Notes under the pieces: generated by a model
What the model was told of the DNA's origin: nothing
The model's database searches: none
Seen by the model: only the letters and a program-made list of their open reading frames with translations
In this document: positions 6,996 through 14,197 of the stretch, in pieces
Layout of the letters: every line of letters begins with the position of its first letter
Position numbering within the stretch: position 1 is the stretch's first letter
Position numbers and translations under genes: made by a program
Source of the DNA: Kocuria sp. p3-SID1428
Lineage (GTDB): Bacteria > Actinomycetota > Actinomycetes > Actinomycetales > Micrococcaceae
Direction of reading: 5' to 3'
Assembly: GCF_025149945.1 (NCBI RefSeq)
Contig: NZ_JALXVH010000055.1
Span: 1-16,042, forward strand
Length of the DNA: 16,042 nt

Positions 6996-9289
6996 CTTAG
7001 GCCCGGTCCCTGATGGTCGGCCGTGTCCAAGTAGGGAGCCATGGCAGTGTTCACCCACTGTTCCCCGGCCTGCACGACATGCGGAGGGGCCAGCGCGCCG
7101 AGCTGCCCGCCGTAGCGGGTGACCAGCGAGAAGGCCTGCTCCGCCGTGGTGAAGGAGATCTGCGCGGCCTCGAACTCGACCGGAGGCCGCCCGCCCCGAG
7201 CCCGAGTCGAGGGGGCTTCCTCTGCTGCCGCGTCGGCATCCGCGCCCTCCAGGGGCGGCAGCTCGACGACCGCGGTGCGCGTGGCGCGGTACTGATCCGC
7301 GATCCAGCGGCTGCGCCGGTCTGTGACCAGCGCGATCTCGGTCTCGGCCGACAGCGCCGGGTCACGGGGCCGCACCCGCGGACGCGAGGCCGGGTCCTCG
7401 TGGACCTCCGCCTCGCCGCCCACCAAGGCCGAGCGCACGCGGTCCAGGCGGAACTCGCGCAGCGCCTGCGCCTTGGTGCACCAGGCGATCACATACCAGT
7501 ACGTGTTGGACGACGTCAGGTGCAGCGGGTCGATCTCGCGCTCGGTGACCTCGTCGCGCGAGGCCACGATGTACTGGATCCGCACGCGACGGCGGTCGTC
7601 GATCGCCCAGCGCACGAGGTCGACCAGCGAGTCGATCGGATCCTGCGCGGCACTCCAGGCCGTGATCTCCGGCAGCGGATCCGGCTCCTCGGTCTGACCG
7701 GCCGCCTCCAGGGAAGCGGCCGCCAGGGCCGTGTCCGCGCGCGCTCCGACGGCATCGACGACAGTGGCGGGCTCCCCCGCGGCCTCGGCGACCTTGCGCA
7801 GAGCCGAGTCGATCGCCGGGGTCTGCTCCCCGGGCAGCGAGCGCAGGGTCTGCAGGCCGATCATCAGCGCTGCGGCCTCCGGCTGGGTCAGGCGCACCGG
7901 GTCCGAGATCTCCTCGGCATTCGACACGTTGACCGGGCCGCCGTCCCACGAGGCCTCGATGAGCTGATCCGGGGTGTGCCCGGGACGCCCGCACACGAAC
8001 AGCAGGCCAAGGTCCTCGACGACCTGATCGACGTCGACCTCGACATGCTCGGCGACCTCGCCGATGTCCACGCCCTGGTGGCCGTAGACGTAGCGCACGA
8101 TCTCCAGCAGCCGCGCCAGGTGCTCCGAGGACGACGTGGAGGTGCGCCGGGAACGCCGTGACGGGCGGTCCCAGTCGACCTCGGCTCCGCGCAACCGCTG
8201 CTGGAACTGGGCGGCACCGCGCAGCCGGCGCAGCACGCTGGCGCGCACCCGCGACTGCAGGCGCGGCTCGGGCTGCCCCGGCTGCAGCAGCGCCTCCAGC
8301 GGATCCGAAGCACCCAGCTCGGCGTCCAGCGGGTCTGCCTCGGGCAGGTCCGCGGTCTCCGCCGGAGGCATGAAGGCATCCGGTCCCACGGCGGCGACCT
8401 CGTCGGCCACCCGCTCCGGCTCGGTCACGGGCACCAGCAGACGATCGCGGCCGTCGGCGCCGGCGCCCAGCGACTCGGCCGAGGCCATGCGCCGCAGCAT
8501 CTGCCCGCGACCGTGGGCGACGTCGACCGTGACGGCGCCGAGCGCCGGGGAGGCCTCGAGAGCATCGAGCCGATCGTTCATGGAGAATCCGGCCGGCGGC
8601 TCGAAGGTATGGGCGGTGGCCCGGACCTCGGAGACGATGCGCGAGAGCCGGAAGGTCCGCTCGGCCTGCCGGTCCAGATCCCAGCCGGTCACGTACCACG
8701 ATCCGAACCGGGAGCCCACGCCCCACGGCTCGAGCCGCCGGTGCGTCTGCTCATCGGTCGAGGCTGCGAGGTAGTCGAAGCGCACCTGCCGGTGGCGCAG
8801 CACGGCTTCCATGAGCGGGGCGAAGGCGGGCTCCTGGACCGTGACGGTCGGCTGGATCATGGGTGCGGGCTCGTCCTGGACGGCCGAGGCCTCCAGCACG
8901 GGCTCGAGCTTGCGCAGAGCGCGTCGGGCGACGGTGCCCAGCGACGCCTCGGTCCAGGCGTTGGCCGCCAGGCCCAGCACGGCCGTCTCCTCCGCCGTGA
9001 ACTGCAGCGGGGGCAGCGTGAAGGACCCGCGCGGGATCCGGTAGCGGAAGGTGGCGTCGTCCTCGAAGAGCAGCGACTCCGGGACCTCCTCGATGGGGAA
9101 GCCCAGAGCGCGCAGCTCCTGCTTATCGCGCTCGAACATCCGCTCGAAGCCGCTGTCGGTCGTGGCCTCCTGGTAGTCGGGCACGACCCCGCGCAGCTCC
9201 GCGCGGGTGTAGCCCCGCTCGCGATACAGCAGTGCGAGCATCAGATTCAGCCGACGCTCCGTAGCGCGTCGGCGCTGGTCGGCAGGCAC
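6992..9289 (-). CDS. pafBC: Fused PafB-PafC WYL-domain transcription activator of the DNA-damage response
   Basis: PafBC activates the LexA-independent DNA-damage regulon of actinobacteria (shown in mycobacteria) and is usually two proteins; here both are in one 765-residue chain, as in Arthrobacter. The first half has a winged-helix region (about 8-85, starting RRLNLMLALLYRERG) and a WYL domain with SWYVTGWDLDRQAERTFRLSRI-like features (197-218, WYV in place of WYL). The second half repeats this: helix-turn-helix region (about 388-455) and WYL core with YWYVIAWC (597-604) and REFRLDRV (611-618), followed by a WCX-like C-terminus. An acidic/Ala stretch and an Arg/Ser-rich linker (about 305-387) join the halves, and an Ala/Glu insert (676-703) breaks the last domain. 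The GTG start lies 7 nt past the FKBP stop without a clear ribosome site, so reinitiation is likely. pafA itself, after which the family is named, is absent from the window. Confidence 0.92.
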   Translation of the reverse strand: MPADQRRRATERRLNLMLALLYRERGYTRAELRGVVPDYQEATTDSGFERMFERDKQELRALGFPIEEVPESLLFEDDATFRYRIPRGSFTLPPLQFTAEETAVLGLAANAWTEASLGTVARRALRKLEPVLEASAVQDEPAPMIQPTVTVQEPAFAPLMEAVLRHRQVRFDYLAASTDEQTHRRLEPWGVGSRFGSWYVTGWDLDRQAERTFRLSRIVSEVRATAHTFEPPAGFSMNDRLDALEASPALGAVTVDVAHGRGQMLRRMASAESLGAGADGRDRLLVPVTEPERVADEVAAVGPDAFMPPAETADLPEADPLDAELGASDPLEALLQPGQPEPRLQSRVRASVLRRLRGAAQFQQRLRGAEVDWDRPSRRSRRTSTSSSEHLARLLEIVRYVYGHQGVDIGEVAEHVEVDVDQVVEDLGLLFVCGRPGHTPDQLIEASWDGGPVNVSNAEEISDPVRLTQPEAAALMIGLQTLRSLPGEQTPAIDSALRKVAEAAGEPATVVDAVGARADTALAAASLEAAGQTEEPDPLPEITAWSAAQDPIDSLVDLVRWAIDDRRRVRIQYIVASRDEVTEREIDPLHLTSSNTYWYVIAWCTKAQALREFRLDRVRSALVGGEAEVHEDPASRPRVRPRDPALSAETEIALVTDRRSRWIADQYRATRTAVVELPPLEGADADAAAEEAPSTRARGGRPPVEFEAAQISFTTAEQAFSLVTRYGGQLGALAPPHVVQAGEQWVNTAMAPYLDTADHQGPGLR

Positions 9290-9296
9290 TGCTGGG

Positions 9297-9692
9297 TCAG
9301 CGCACGTCGACGAGGTCGACGATGAAGATCAGGGCCTCGTTCGGGCCGATGGCACCGCCGGCGCCGCGCTCGCCGTAGGCCATGGACGACGGGATCTCGA
9401 GACGACGGCGCCCGCCGACCCGCATGCCCAGCAGGCCCTGGTCCCAGCCCTGGATGACCTGGCCGATGCCGACCGTGAAGTCCAGCGGCTGGCCGCGGTT
9501 CCACGAGGCGTCGAACTCCTCGCCGGTCGAATGCGCCACGCCGACGTAGTGGCAGGAGACCTGCTTGCCGGGCTCCGCCAGAGCGCCCTTGCCCTCCACG
9601 AGATCGATCGACACAAGCTCGGTGGGGGCATCGCCCTCGGGGAAGTCGACCTCGGGCTTGGAGCGGTCGAGATTGCGCTGTCCGAAGGACAC
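9297..9692 (-). CDS. Cytosolic FKBP-type peptidyl-prolyl cis-trans isomerase
   Basis: A 131-residue single-domain FKBP, expected to speed proline isomerisation during protein folding. Active-site positions are present: VSCHYVGV (45-52, Tyr49), GEEFDASW (57-64, Phe60 and Asp61), GQVIQGWDQGL (77-87, Val79, Ile80, Trp83), RRRLEIPSSMAYGERG (95-110, Tyr106) and ALIFIVDLVDV (120-130, Phe123). There is no signal peptide, so it is cytosolic. The GTG start at 9692 follows AGGAGG (9702-9697) with a 4-nt spacer, a strong ribosome site that decides the start. The gene lies 7 nt before pafBC and 124 bp after the FKBP lipoprotein gene, and probably heads the pafBC-tatA transcript. An FKBP at this position is common in Micrococcales. 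Confidence 0.95.
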   Translation of the reverse strand: MSFGQRNLDRSKPEVDFPEGDAPTELVSIDLVEGKGALAEPGKQVSCHYVGVAHSTGEEFDASWNRGQPLDFTVGIGQVIQGWDQGLLGMRVGGRRRLEIPSSMAYGERGAGGAIGPNEALIFIVDLVDVR

Positions 9693-9717
9693 GGTTCCTC
9701 CTGGGGGTTCGGATGGA

Positions 9718-9737
9718 GATCTCCTCGGTGGGAGATC
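9718..9737 (-). promoter_or_regulatory. Small stem-loop in the FKBP leader
   Basis: GATCTCC (9718-9724) and GGAGATC (9731-9737) form a perfect 7-bp stem with a 6-nt loop, lying 15 nt upstream of the AGGAGG ribosome site of the cytosolic FKBP gene. Role unknown; it may only be a leader structure. Confidence 0.3.
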
Positions 9738-9781
9738 GAGGATCGCACGGCCTGGGCCGATGCGACGCACATGGTGCGAAC

Positions 9782-9787
9782 AGGATA
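9782..9787 (-). promoter_or_regulatory. Possible -10 element for the FKBP-pafBC-tatA transcript
   Basis: TATCCT on the - strand fits TANNNT and lies about 90 nt before the FKBP GTG, in the 124-bp gap where a promoter for the coupled downstream genes would be expected. No convincing -35 is seen. I looked here for the PafBC-type (RecA-NDp) motif and found no good match. Confidence 0.3.
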
Positions 9788-9788
9788 G

Positions 9789-9815
9789 CCGCAGCGGACC
9801 ATCAGGGGCCTGCGG
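9789..9815 (-). terminator. Weak stem-loop at the stop of the FKBP lipoprotein gene
   Basis: CCGCAG (9789-9794) and CTGCGG (9810-9815) form a 6-bp stem with a 15-nt loop directly after the lipoprotein stop codon. No T-run follows. It could reduce read-through into the next FKBP gene, but the signal is modest. Confidence 0.25.
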
Positions 9816-9816
9816 A

Positions 9817-11550
9817 TCAGCCCTCGGCGGACGCCTGATCGTCTGCGGTCGCGGAATCCGACGCGCCGTCGTCGGTCGGCGCCTCGGACGGCTGGGGCGA
9901 TTCGGCGGCGCCCAGGATGTCCACGACGAACAGCAGATCTCCGGCGGGGCTGCCGCTGCCTTCGGCCTCGACCTCCTCCTGGGTGCCGTAGGCCTTGTCG
10001 GCGGGGATCGAGATGAGAACGCGCGAGCCGACCTTCTGGCCCTCGAGGCCCTCCGACCACCCGGAGATCACGGCCGAGAGCGGGAAGGCGGTGGGGACGC
10101 CGCGCTCGTAGGAGGAGTCGAAGACCTCGCCGTCCTCCCAGCGCACGCCGACGTAGTCCACGGCCACGGTGTCATCGGCCTGGACCTCGGCGCCGTCGCC
10201 GGCGATCAGCGTCTGGGTGACGACCTCGTCAGGGGCATCGCCCGACGGCGTCTCGATCTGCGGCGTGCCGTCCTCGCCCTCGGTGACCTGCGGCAGGCCA
10301 TCGGTGCTGGCGGCCATCTCGCCGTCGGGCGTCTCCGGCAGGATCTCCTGGACCGTGTAGCGCACCGTGGTCTCCTGCACCTGGCCGGTGCCGTCATCGG
10401 TGCTGGAGGTGATGTCCACGGACGTCCCGACCCTGGCCTGAGCCAGCTGGTCGTGGACGAACTGGTCGGACTCGGCCAGGTCGTCGTCGACGCGCATGAC
10501 CTGGTCCTGCTCCTGCTGCGGCTCTCCGTCTGCCACCGGACCGGTGCGCACCAGCAGGGTGTCGCCGTCCTCGACCTCCTCGCCGTCGCCCTCGTTGACC
10601 ACATCGGCGGTGGGATCGGGCAGCGGCTCGGGCTCGGGAGTGTCGTAGGAGGCCAGGAGATCGACCACGAACACGAGGTCGCCGGCCGGATACTCGGAGT
10701 CCTCGCCGAGCTCCTCGGCGGTGCCGTAGGCCTTCTCGGCGGGGATCGACATGATGACCCGCGAGCCGGTCTTCTTGCCCTCGAGCGCCTCGGCCCAGCC
10801 CGGGATCATGGTGTCCAGCGGCAGGGCCGCCGGAGAGCCGGACTCGTAGGACGAGTCGAAGACCTCGCCGTCGTCCCAGCGCACGCCCACGTAATCGGCC
10901 ACGACGGTGTCGCCCTCGCCGACCTCCTCGCCGTCGCCCTCGATGAGGTACTCGGAGGTGACCTCCTCCGGGGCCTCGCCCTCGGGCGCGGCGATCGTGG
11001 GATCGCCGTTGTCGTCCTCGGTGACCGTCGGCAGCCCGTCCGGGGAGTCCTTCATCTCGCCGTCGATGCCGCTGGGGATCTCGTCGACGATCTCGTAGAC
11101 CTCCACTGCGGTGGAGTCATCTCCCTCGGTGCCGCTCTGCCCGGCGGTGGCATCCGAGGAGTAGGCCACCACGCCGCCGACCTTCATGCCCTCCATGGCC
11201 TCGTAGAGCTCGGGGACCCGCTCCTTGAGGTCGTCATCGAAGCTGAGGACCTGACCGGCGCGCTGGGAGTAGGACTCCCCCAGCTCGGACTTGTCGCCGC
11301 CGCCGTAGATCGACATCTGGACCATCAGGGTGTCCCCGGGGTCGATCTCCTCGCCGTCGCCCTCCTCGAGAACCTTGGTCTCATTGCCCTCGACCTTGAT
11401 GGGGGTCTCGAAGTCGATCGAGGGAGCCTCGCCGGCGGTGCGTTCGTCGTCCGAGATCTCGACGGAGCGCAGTCCTCCGCCGCCCGAGCAGCCCACCAGA
11501 AGCAGGGCTGCGGACATCGCGGTACCGGTGACGAGCAGGGGCTTGCGCAC
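9817..11550 (-). CDS. Surface lipoprotein with four tandem FKBP-like units
   Basis: A 577-residue predicted lipoprotein foldase outside the cell membrane. It starts with a basic n-region (MRKP), a hydrophobic core and the lipobox LVGC with Cys21. Two copies of an A+B pair follow. The B units (about 196-300 and 443-548) are FKBP-like, each with YVGVRW(D/E)DGEVFDSSYE, I(P/S)GW, SIPA(E/D)KAYGT and LLFVVD or similar, covering the active-site Tyr, Phe-Asp, Trp and Tyr. The A units (about 56-157 and 314-405) share the opening GDGEE and closing strands but lack FDSS and the Trp, so they are probably inactive. The pairs are joined by EI(P/L)..-DGEM..S.DGLP.VTE linkers (157-178, 402-424). The protein is strongly acidic and ends in a Ser/Ala/Asp-rich tail. 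The GTG start at 11550 has GGAGGA (11560-11555) upstream; the frame stays open beyond it but is non-coding in character. It lies where the Pup-proteasome block normally ends. Confidence 0.93.
   Translation of the reverse strand: MRKPLLVTGTAMSAALLLVGCSGGGGLRSVEISDDERTAGEAPSIDFETPIKVEGNETKVLEEGDGEEIDPGDTLMVQMSIYGGGDKSELGESYSQRAGQVLSFDDDLKERVPELYEAMEGMKVGGVVAYSSDATAGQSGTEGDDSTAVEVYEIVDEIPSGIDGEMKDSPDGLPTVTEDDNGDPTIAAPEGEAPEEVTSEYLIEGDGEEVGEGDTVVADYVGVRWDDGEVFDSSYESGSPAALPLDTMIPGWAEALEGKKTGSRVIMSIPAEKAYGTAEELGEDSEYPAGDLVFVVDLLASYDTPEPEPLPDPTADVVNEGDGEEVEDGDTLLVRTGPVADGEPQQEQDQVMRVDDDLAESDQFVHDQLAQARVGTSVDITSSTDDGTGQVQETTVRYTVQEILPETPDGEMAASTDGLPQVTEGEDGTPQIETPSGDAPDEVVTQTLIAGDGAEVQADDTVAVDYVGVRWEDGEVFDSSYERGVPTAFPLSAVISGWSEGLEGQKVGSRVLISIPADKAYGTQEEVEAEGSGSPAGDLLFVVDILGAAESPQPSEAPTDDGASDSATADDQASAEG
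10105..10155 (-). repeat. Direct repeat, copy 2 (within the FKBP lipoprotein gene)
   Basis: This 51-bp segment matches 10843-10893 at 48 of 51 positions, 738 bp apart (246 codons). It encodes the conserved YVGVRW..FDSSYE stretch of the second active FKBP unit. The identity includes wobble positions, so it points to a fairly recent internal duplication or to gene conversion. Confidence 0.85.
10843..10893 (-). repeat. Direct repeat, copy 1 (within the FKBP lipoprotein gene)
   Basis: Partner of the repeat at 10105-10155 (48 of 51 bases the same), encoding the same stretch of the first active FKBP unit. A shorter 22-bp block encoding the unit-opening GDGEEV motif also recurs at 10921-10942, 10573-10594 (identical) and 11344-11365 (near-identical). 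Confidence 0.85.
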
Positions 11551-11665
11551 GTGTTCCTCCAGGCCGCGAGCAGGTGCGGCATCTCGACGGGGTCGTCCCG
11601 GAGCACAGTGGATCCTGCGGGACGGACCGGTTCTCGGCGGGCAGGCTATCGGGCGGGGCTGAATG

Positions 11666-11697
11666 CCGCCTGTGCCGACAGGCCCCGGCACAGGCGG
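11666..11697 (-). terminator. Strong stem-loop after trmI
   Basis: CCGCCTGTGCC (11666-11676) and GGCACAGGCGG (11687-11697) are perfect inverted repeats, an 11-bp stem with a 10-nt loop, beginning 6 nt past the trmI stop codon. Only CATTC follows on the - strand rather than a T-run, as is usual for GC-rich actinobacterial terminators. It marks the end of the trmI transcript and lies in the 153-bp gap where the Pup-proteasome genes would be expected. Confidence 0.65.
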
Positions 11698-11703
11698 TCG
11701 CGC

Positions 11704-12792
11704 TCAGGCTTGCGGGGACTCGGGCTCCTGCGGGGGCTGGCGAGCCTCGGCATCGGCCTGCGCGGCGCGATCTGCGAGGTGGCGGGCGTCGCGGCTGGCA
11801 CGGCGGGCCTTCTTGTCCGTGACCTCCCGCTCCCCCAGCGTCAGCGGGGTCCAGGCCTGCAGGTCCTCCTGCGTGTAGTCGGATTTCGACGCCCGCCGCT
11901 TGGGCGCCAGGCGGCGAGCGCCGTCGGCCAGGCGCCGGGCCGTGATCAGGAAGCCGGTGTGGGCGACCATCCGGTGGTCCGGGCGAACGGCCAGCCCCTC
12001 CACGTGCCAGCCGCGGACCATGGTCTCGTGGGCGTCCGGCTCGGTGTAGCGGCCGTCGGCGCGCATGGCCTCGGCCACGCGCGAGAGCTGGGTGACGGTG
12101 GCGACGTAGCAGATGACCACGCCGCCCGGCGCCAGCACGCCGGCCACGGCATCCAGGCACTCCCAGGGCGCCAGCATGTCCAGCACGACCCGGTCCACAC
12201 TGCCGGGCTCCTCGCGCTCGCCGAGCTCCTCGGCCAGGTCGCCGATGCTCAGCTTCCAGGCGGGGTGGGCGCCGCCGAAGAAGGTCTCGATGTTGCCCTG
12301 GGCGACTTCGGCGAACTCCTCGCGGCGCTCGAAGGAGTGCAGGCTGCCCTCGTCGCCGATCGCGCGCAGCAGCGCGATCGACAGCGCGCCGGAGCCCACG
12401 CCCGCCTCGACCACCCGGGCGCCGGGGAAGATGTCGGCCATCGTGACGATCTGTCCGGCGTCCTTGGGATAGACCACCGCAGCGCCGCGCGGCATGGACA
12501 GCACGAAGTCCTTCATCAGCGGGCGCAGCGCCTGATAGGCGATGCCCACCGAGTTCTCGACCACGATGCCCTCGGGCTGCCCGATCAGCAGATCGTGCGG
12601 GAGCACCCCCTTGTGGGTCTGGTACTCCTGCCCGGCGGTGAGCGTGATCGTGGTCAGCTTCCCGCGGTCGTCCATGATCTGGATCCGCTCGCCCTCGCGC
12701 ATGGGCCCGCGGCGGTTGATCGCTCCGGAGGGTCCGTGCGCGCGCTCGCCGGAGACCTCCGTGGCGCTGGTGGGGGTGCTGGCCTCGGTCAT
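11704..12792 (-). CDS. trmI: tRNA (adenine-58-N1)-methyltransferase TrmI
   Basis: Uses S-adenosylmethionine to methylate N1 of A58 in the T-loop of tRNAs; active as a tetramer in known members. The 362-residue protein shows the TrmI layout: N-terminal beta domain (about 30-90, with GREG-like REGERIQIMDDRG), motif I VVEAGVGSGALS (127-138), acidic motif with SFERREEFAE (153-162), LDMLAPWECL (204-213) and the C-terminal RPDHRMVAHTGFL (270-282) typical of TrmI. A family-atypical, charged Ala/Arg/Gln-rich tail follows (about 290-362), as often seen in actinobacteria. The ATG at 12792 has AAAGG (12803-12799) 6 nt upstream; the open frame extends 46 codons further but reads as non-coding. Neighbours match M. 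tuberculosis Rv2118c, except that the ATPase gene expected downstream is missing. Confidence 0.95.
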   Translation of the reverse strand: MTEASTPTSATEVSGERAHGPSGAINRRGPMREGERIQIMDDRGKLTTITLTAGQEYQTHKGVLPHDLLIGQPEGIVVENSVGIAYQALRPLMKDFVLSMPRGAAVVYPKDAGQIVTMADIFPGARVVEAGVGSGALSIALLRAIGDEGSLHSFERREEFAEVAQGNIETFFGGAHPAWKLSIGDLAEELGEREEPGSVDRVVLDMLAPWECLDAVAGVLAPGGVVICYVATVTQLSRVAEAMRADGRYTEPDAHETMVRGWHVEGLAVRPDHRMVAHTGFLITARRLADGARRLAPKRRASKSDYTQEDLQAWTPLTLGEREVTDKKARRASRDARHLADRAAQADAEARQPPQEPESPQA

Positions 12793-12982
12793 GGATTGCC
12801 TTTCACGACGGAATGGTGCGCTCGCTGCATGAGCGCGCAGGACGGATGCGCCGGGACGGCGCCGAGGATTCTGGGCCGAGGCCCTGCTGGCGGCTTCGGC
12901 GACGGACATTGTCGCATCACCGCCGCGCACTCGCCGACCCCGACGACTCCCGGCGTGCGGTGGTGCGCCGCAGCCCCGCGGC
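12793..12982. other. 190-bp spacer upstream of trmI
   Basis: This gap separates the site-2 protease gene from trmI. A short hairpin (GCCGC 12967-12971 with GCGGC 12978-12982) begins right after the protease stop, and a second (GCGCTC 12818-12823 with GAGCGC 12831-12836) lies close to the trmI ribosome site. A GACAAT on the - strand (positions 12915-12910) is a candidate -10 but has no clear -35. I see no coding signal. Confidence 0.4.
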
Positions 12983-14197
12983 TCAGCGGCTCGAGCCGTC
13001 GGGGCCGATCAGCCCGGCGCGCTCGAGCAGCGTGTTCAGGCGGGAGGCCGCCAGGGTCCCCGTGACGGTGCCCTCCGCATCGACGATGACCATCACGGGG
13101 CTGGCGCAGCGCACGGCGGCCTCGAGCAGGTCGTGTCCGGAGAGCTCCTCGGGAAGGATCGCGGCCGGGCCGATCGGCAGCAGGGCGCTGCTCAGAGGGG
13201 AGGCCGCACGGTCCTGGGCCGGCACCGCGCCCAGCCGGGCGCCGTCGAGCACGCCCACGGGGAGGCCGTCGTCCATCCCGACGATCGAGGTGCCCGGCTC
13301 GAGCTGCATGGCCGTCTGCTCGGCGGCGCGCAGGCTCAGTCCTGCGGGGATGCCGACGGCCGGCTGACTCAGGCTCAGCGCGGTGCGGCCCTCCATGGCC
13401 GCCGAGGCCTTCGAGCGGCGCAGGCCGTCGGCAGCCCCCGAGATCAGCATCCACACGAGCAGACCGGCCACGATGAGGCTCAGCGGGCGCTGCCACAGCC
13501 CCAGCAGCAGGACCGCGGTCACGATCGCCACGGCGGCCAGCCGCCCGGTCCACGCAGCGGCCACCGTGCCCAGCCGCTCCCGCCCGGTCAGCCCCCACAC
13601 GAGGGCTTCGACCACGCGACCGCCGTCCAGCGGAAGGCCCGGAACGAGATTGAACATCCCCACCAGCAGGTTGGCCGTCGAGGTCAGCGACAGCACCGAC
13701 CAGCCGATGCGGGCCGCCAGGGCGCCTTCGGCCTGCGCGGCCTCGCCCAGTCCCGGCAGCACGGCGAAGCCCACCACCGCGATCAGCAGATTCACGACGG
13801 GACCCACGATCGAGACGACGGCGGAGGCCCCCCAGCGCGGGCTCGTGCGCCCGAAGGCGGTGTGTCCGCCCATGAGCGAGAGCACGATCCGGTCCACGGG
13901 CCAGCCGAAGGCCCGGGCGGCCCCGGCGTGGGCGAGCTCATGCAGCAGCACGGAGATCCCCAGCAGCAGGCAGAAGCCGAAGGCCACCGCATAGGCGCCG
14001 ATGCCCAGCTCCGGCATGGATCGGCGCACGATCGGCCCGTAGAGGACCACCACCAGGAGGCAGACGATCAGCCAGGAGGACTGCAGGTACAGCGGCATCC
14101 CCGCGATCCGTCCGAGCGGCACGGAGCCGCGCGGGGCTCGACGGCCGGGCCTCCCCGCGCCGGTGCCGCCGTTGCGCTGGGAGGGCGAGCCCGTCAC
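12983..14197 (-). CDS. Site-2-type membrane metalloprotease (M50) with CBS domains
   Basis: Predicted intramembrane zinc protease that cuts membrane-anchored proteins such as anti-sigma factors. The 404-residue protein has the zinc motif HELAH (86-90) and the third ligand in NLVPGLPLDGGR (183-194, Asp191), spaced as in M50 proteases. Hydrophobic segments fall at about 41-55, 66-85, 122-150, 166-186, 220-234 and 239-255. The soluble C-terminus (about 278-392) looks like a CBS pair, clearest in the last stretch SPVMVIVDAEGTVTGTLAASRL (366-387), as in archaeal and actinobacterial members where nucleotides are thought to bind. The GTG start overlaps the HAD stop as GTGA, so the two are co-translated. 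An arginine-rich leader (1-30) precedes the first helix. Substrate unknown. An M50 gene next to trmI is typical of Micrococcales proteasome neighbourhoods. Confidence 0.92.
   Translation of the reverse strand: MTGSPSQRNGGTGAGRPGRRAPRGSVPLGRIAGMPLYLQSSWLIVCLLVVVLYGPIVRRSMPELGIGAYAVAFGFCLLLGISVLLHELAHAGAARAFGWPVDRIVLSLMGGHTAFGRTSPRWGASAVVSIVGPVVNLLIAVVGFAVLPGLGEAAQAEGALAARIGWSVLSLTSTANLLVGMFNLVPGLPLDGGRVVEALVWGLTGRERLGTVAAAWTGRLAAVAIVTAVLLLGLWQRPLSLIVAGLLVWMLISGAADGLRRSKASAAMEGRTALSLSQPAVGIPAGLSLRAAEQTAMQLEPGTSIVGMDDGLPVGVLDGARLGAVPAQDRAASPLSSALLPIGPAAILPEELSGHDLLEAAVRCASPVMVIVDAEGTVTGTLAASRLNTLLERAGLIGPDGSSR

Noticed and set aside
9693..9816. PafBC-type (RecA-NDp) promoter motif before the FKBP-pafBC unit
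   Set aside because: A partial TGATGGTC lies upstream of TATCCT, but the spacing and bases do not match the published mycobacterial pattern well enough.
9817..11691. Upstream extension of the lipoprotein frame to an ATG at 11691
   Set aside because: The extra 47 residues would cross the trmI terminator hairpin and bury the signal peptide; the GTG at 11550 has a strong ribosome site.
11704..12930. Upstream extension of trmI to an ATG at 12930
   Set aside because: The extra 46 residues have no family similarity, and AAAGG precedes the ATG at 12792.
9565..13065. Very long open frame (about 1,166 codons) on the + strand
   Set aside because: It lies antisense to FKBP, the FKBP lipoprotein and trmI, all with clear family motifs. 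In GC-rich DNA the antisense frame lacks stops, and the translated product is a low-complexity Gly/Ala/Arg/His/Leu mix without a recognisable domain.
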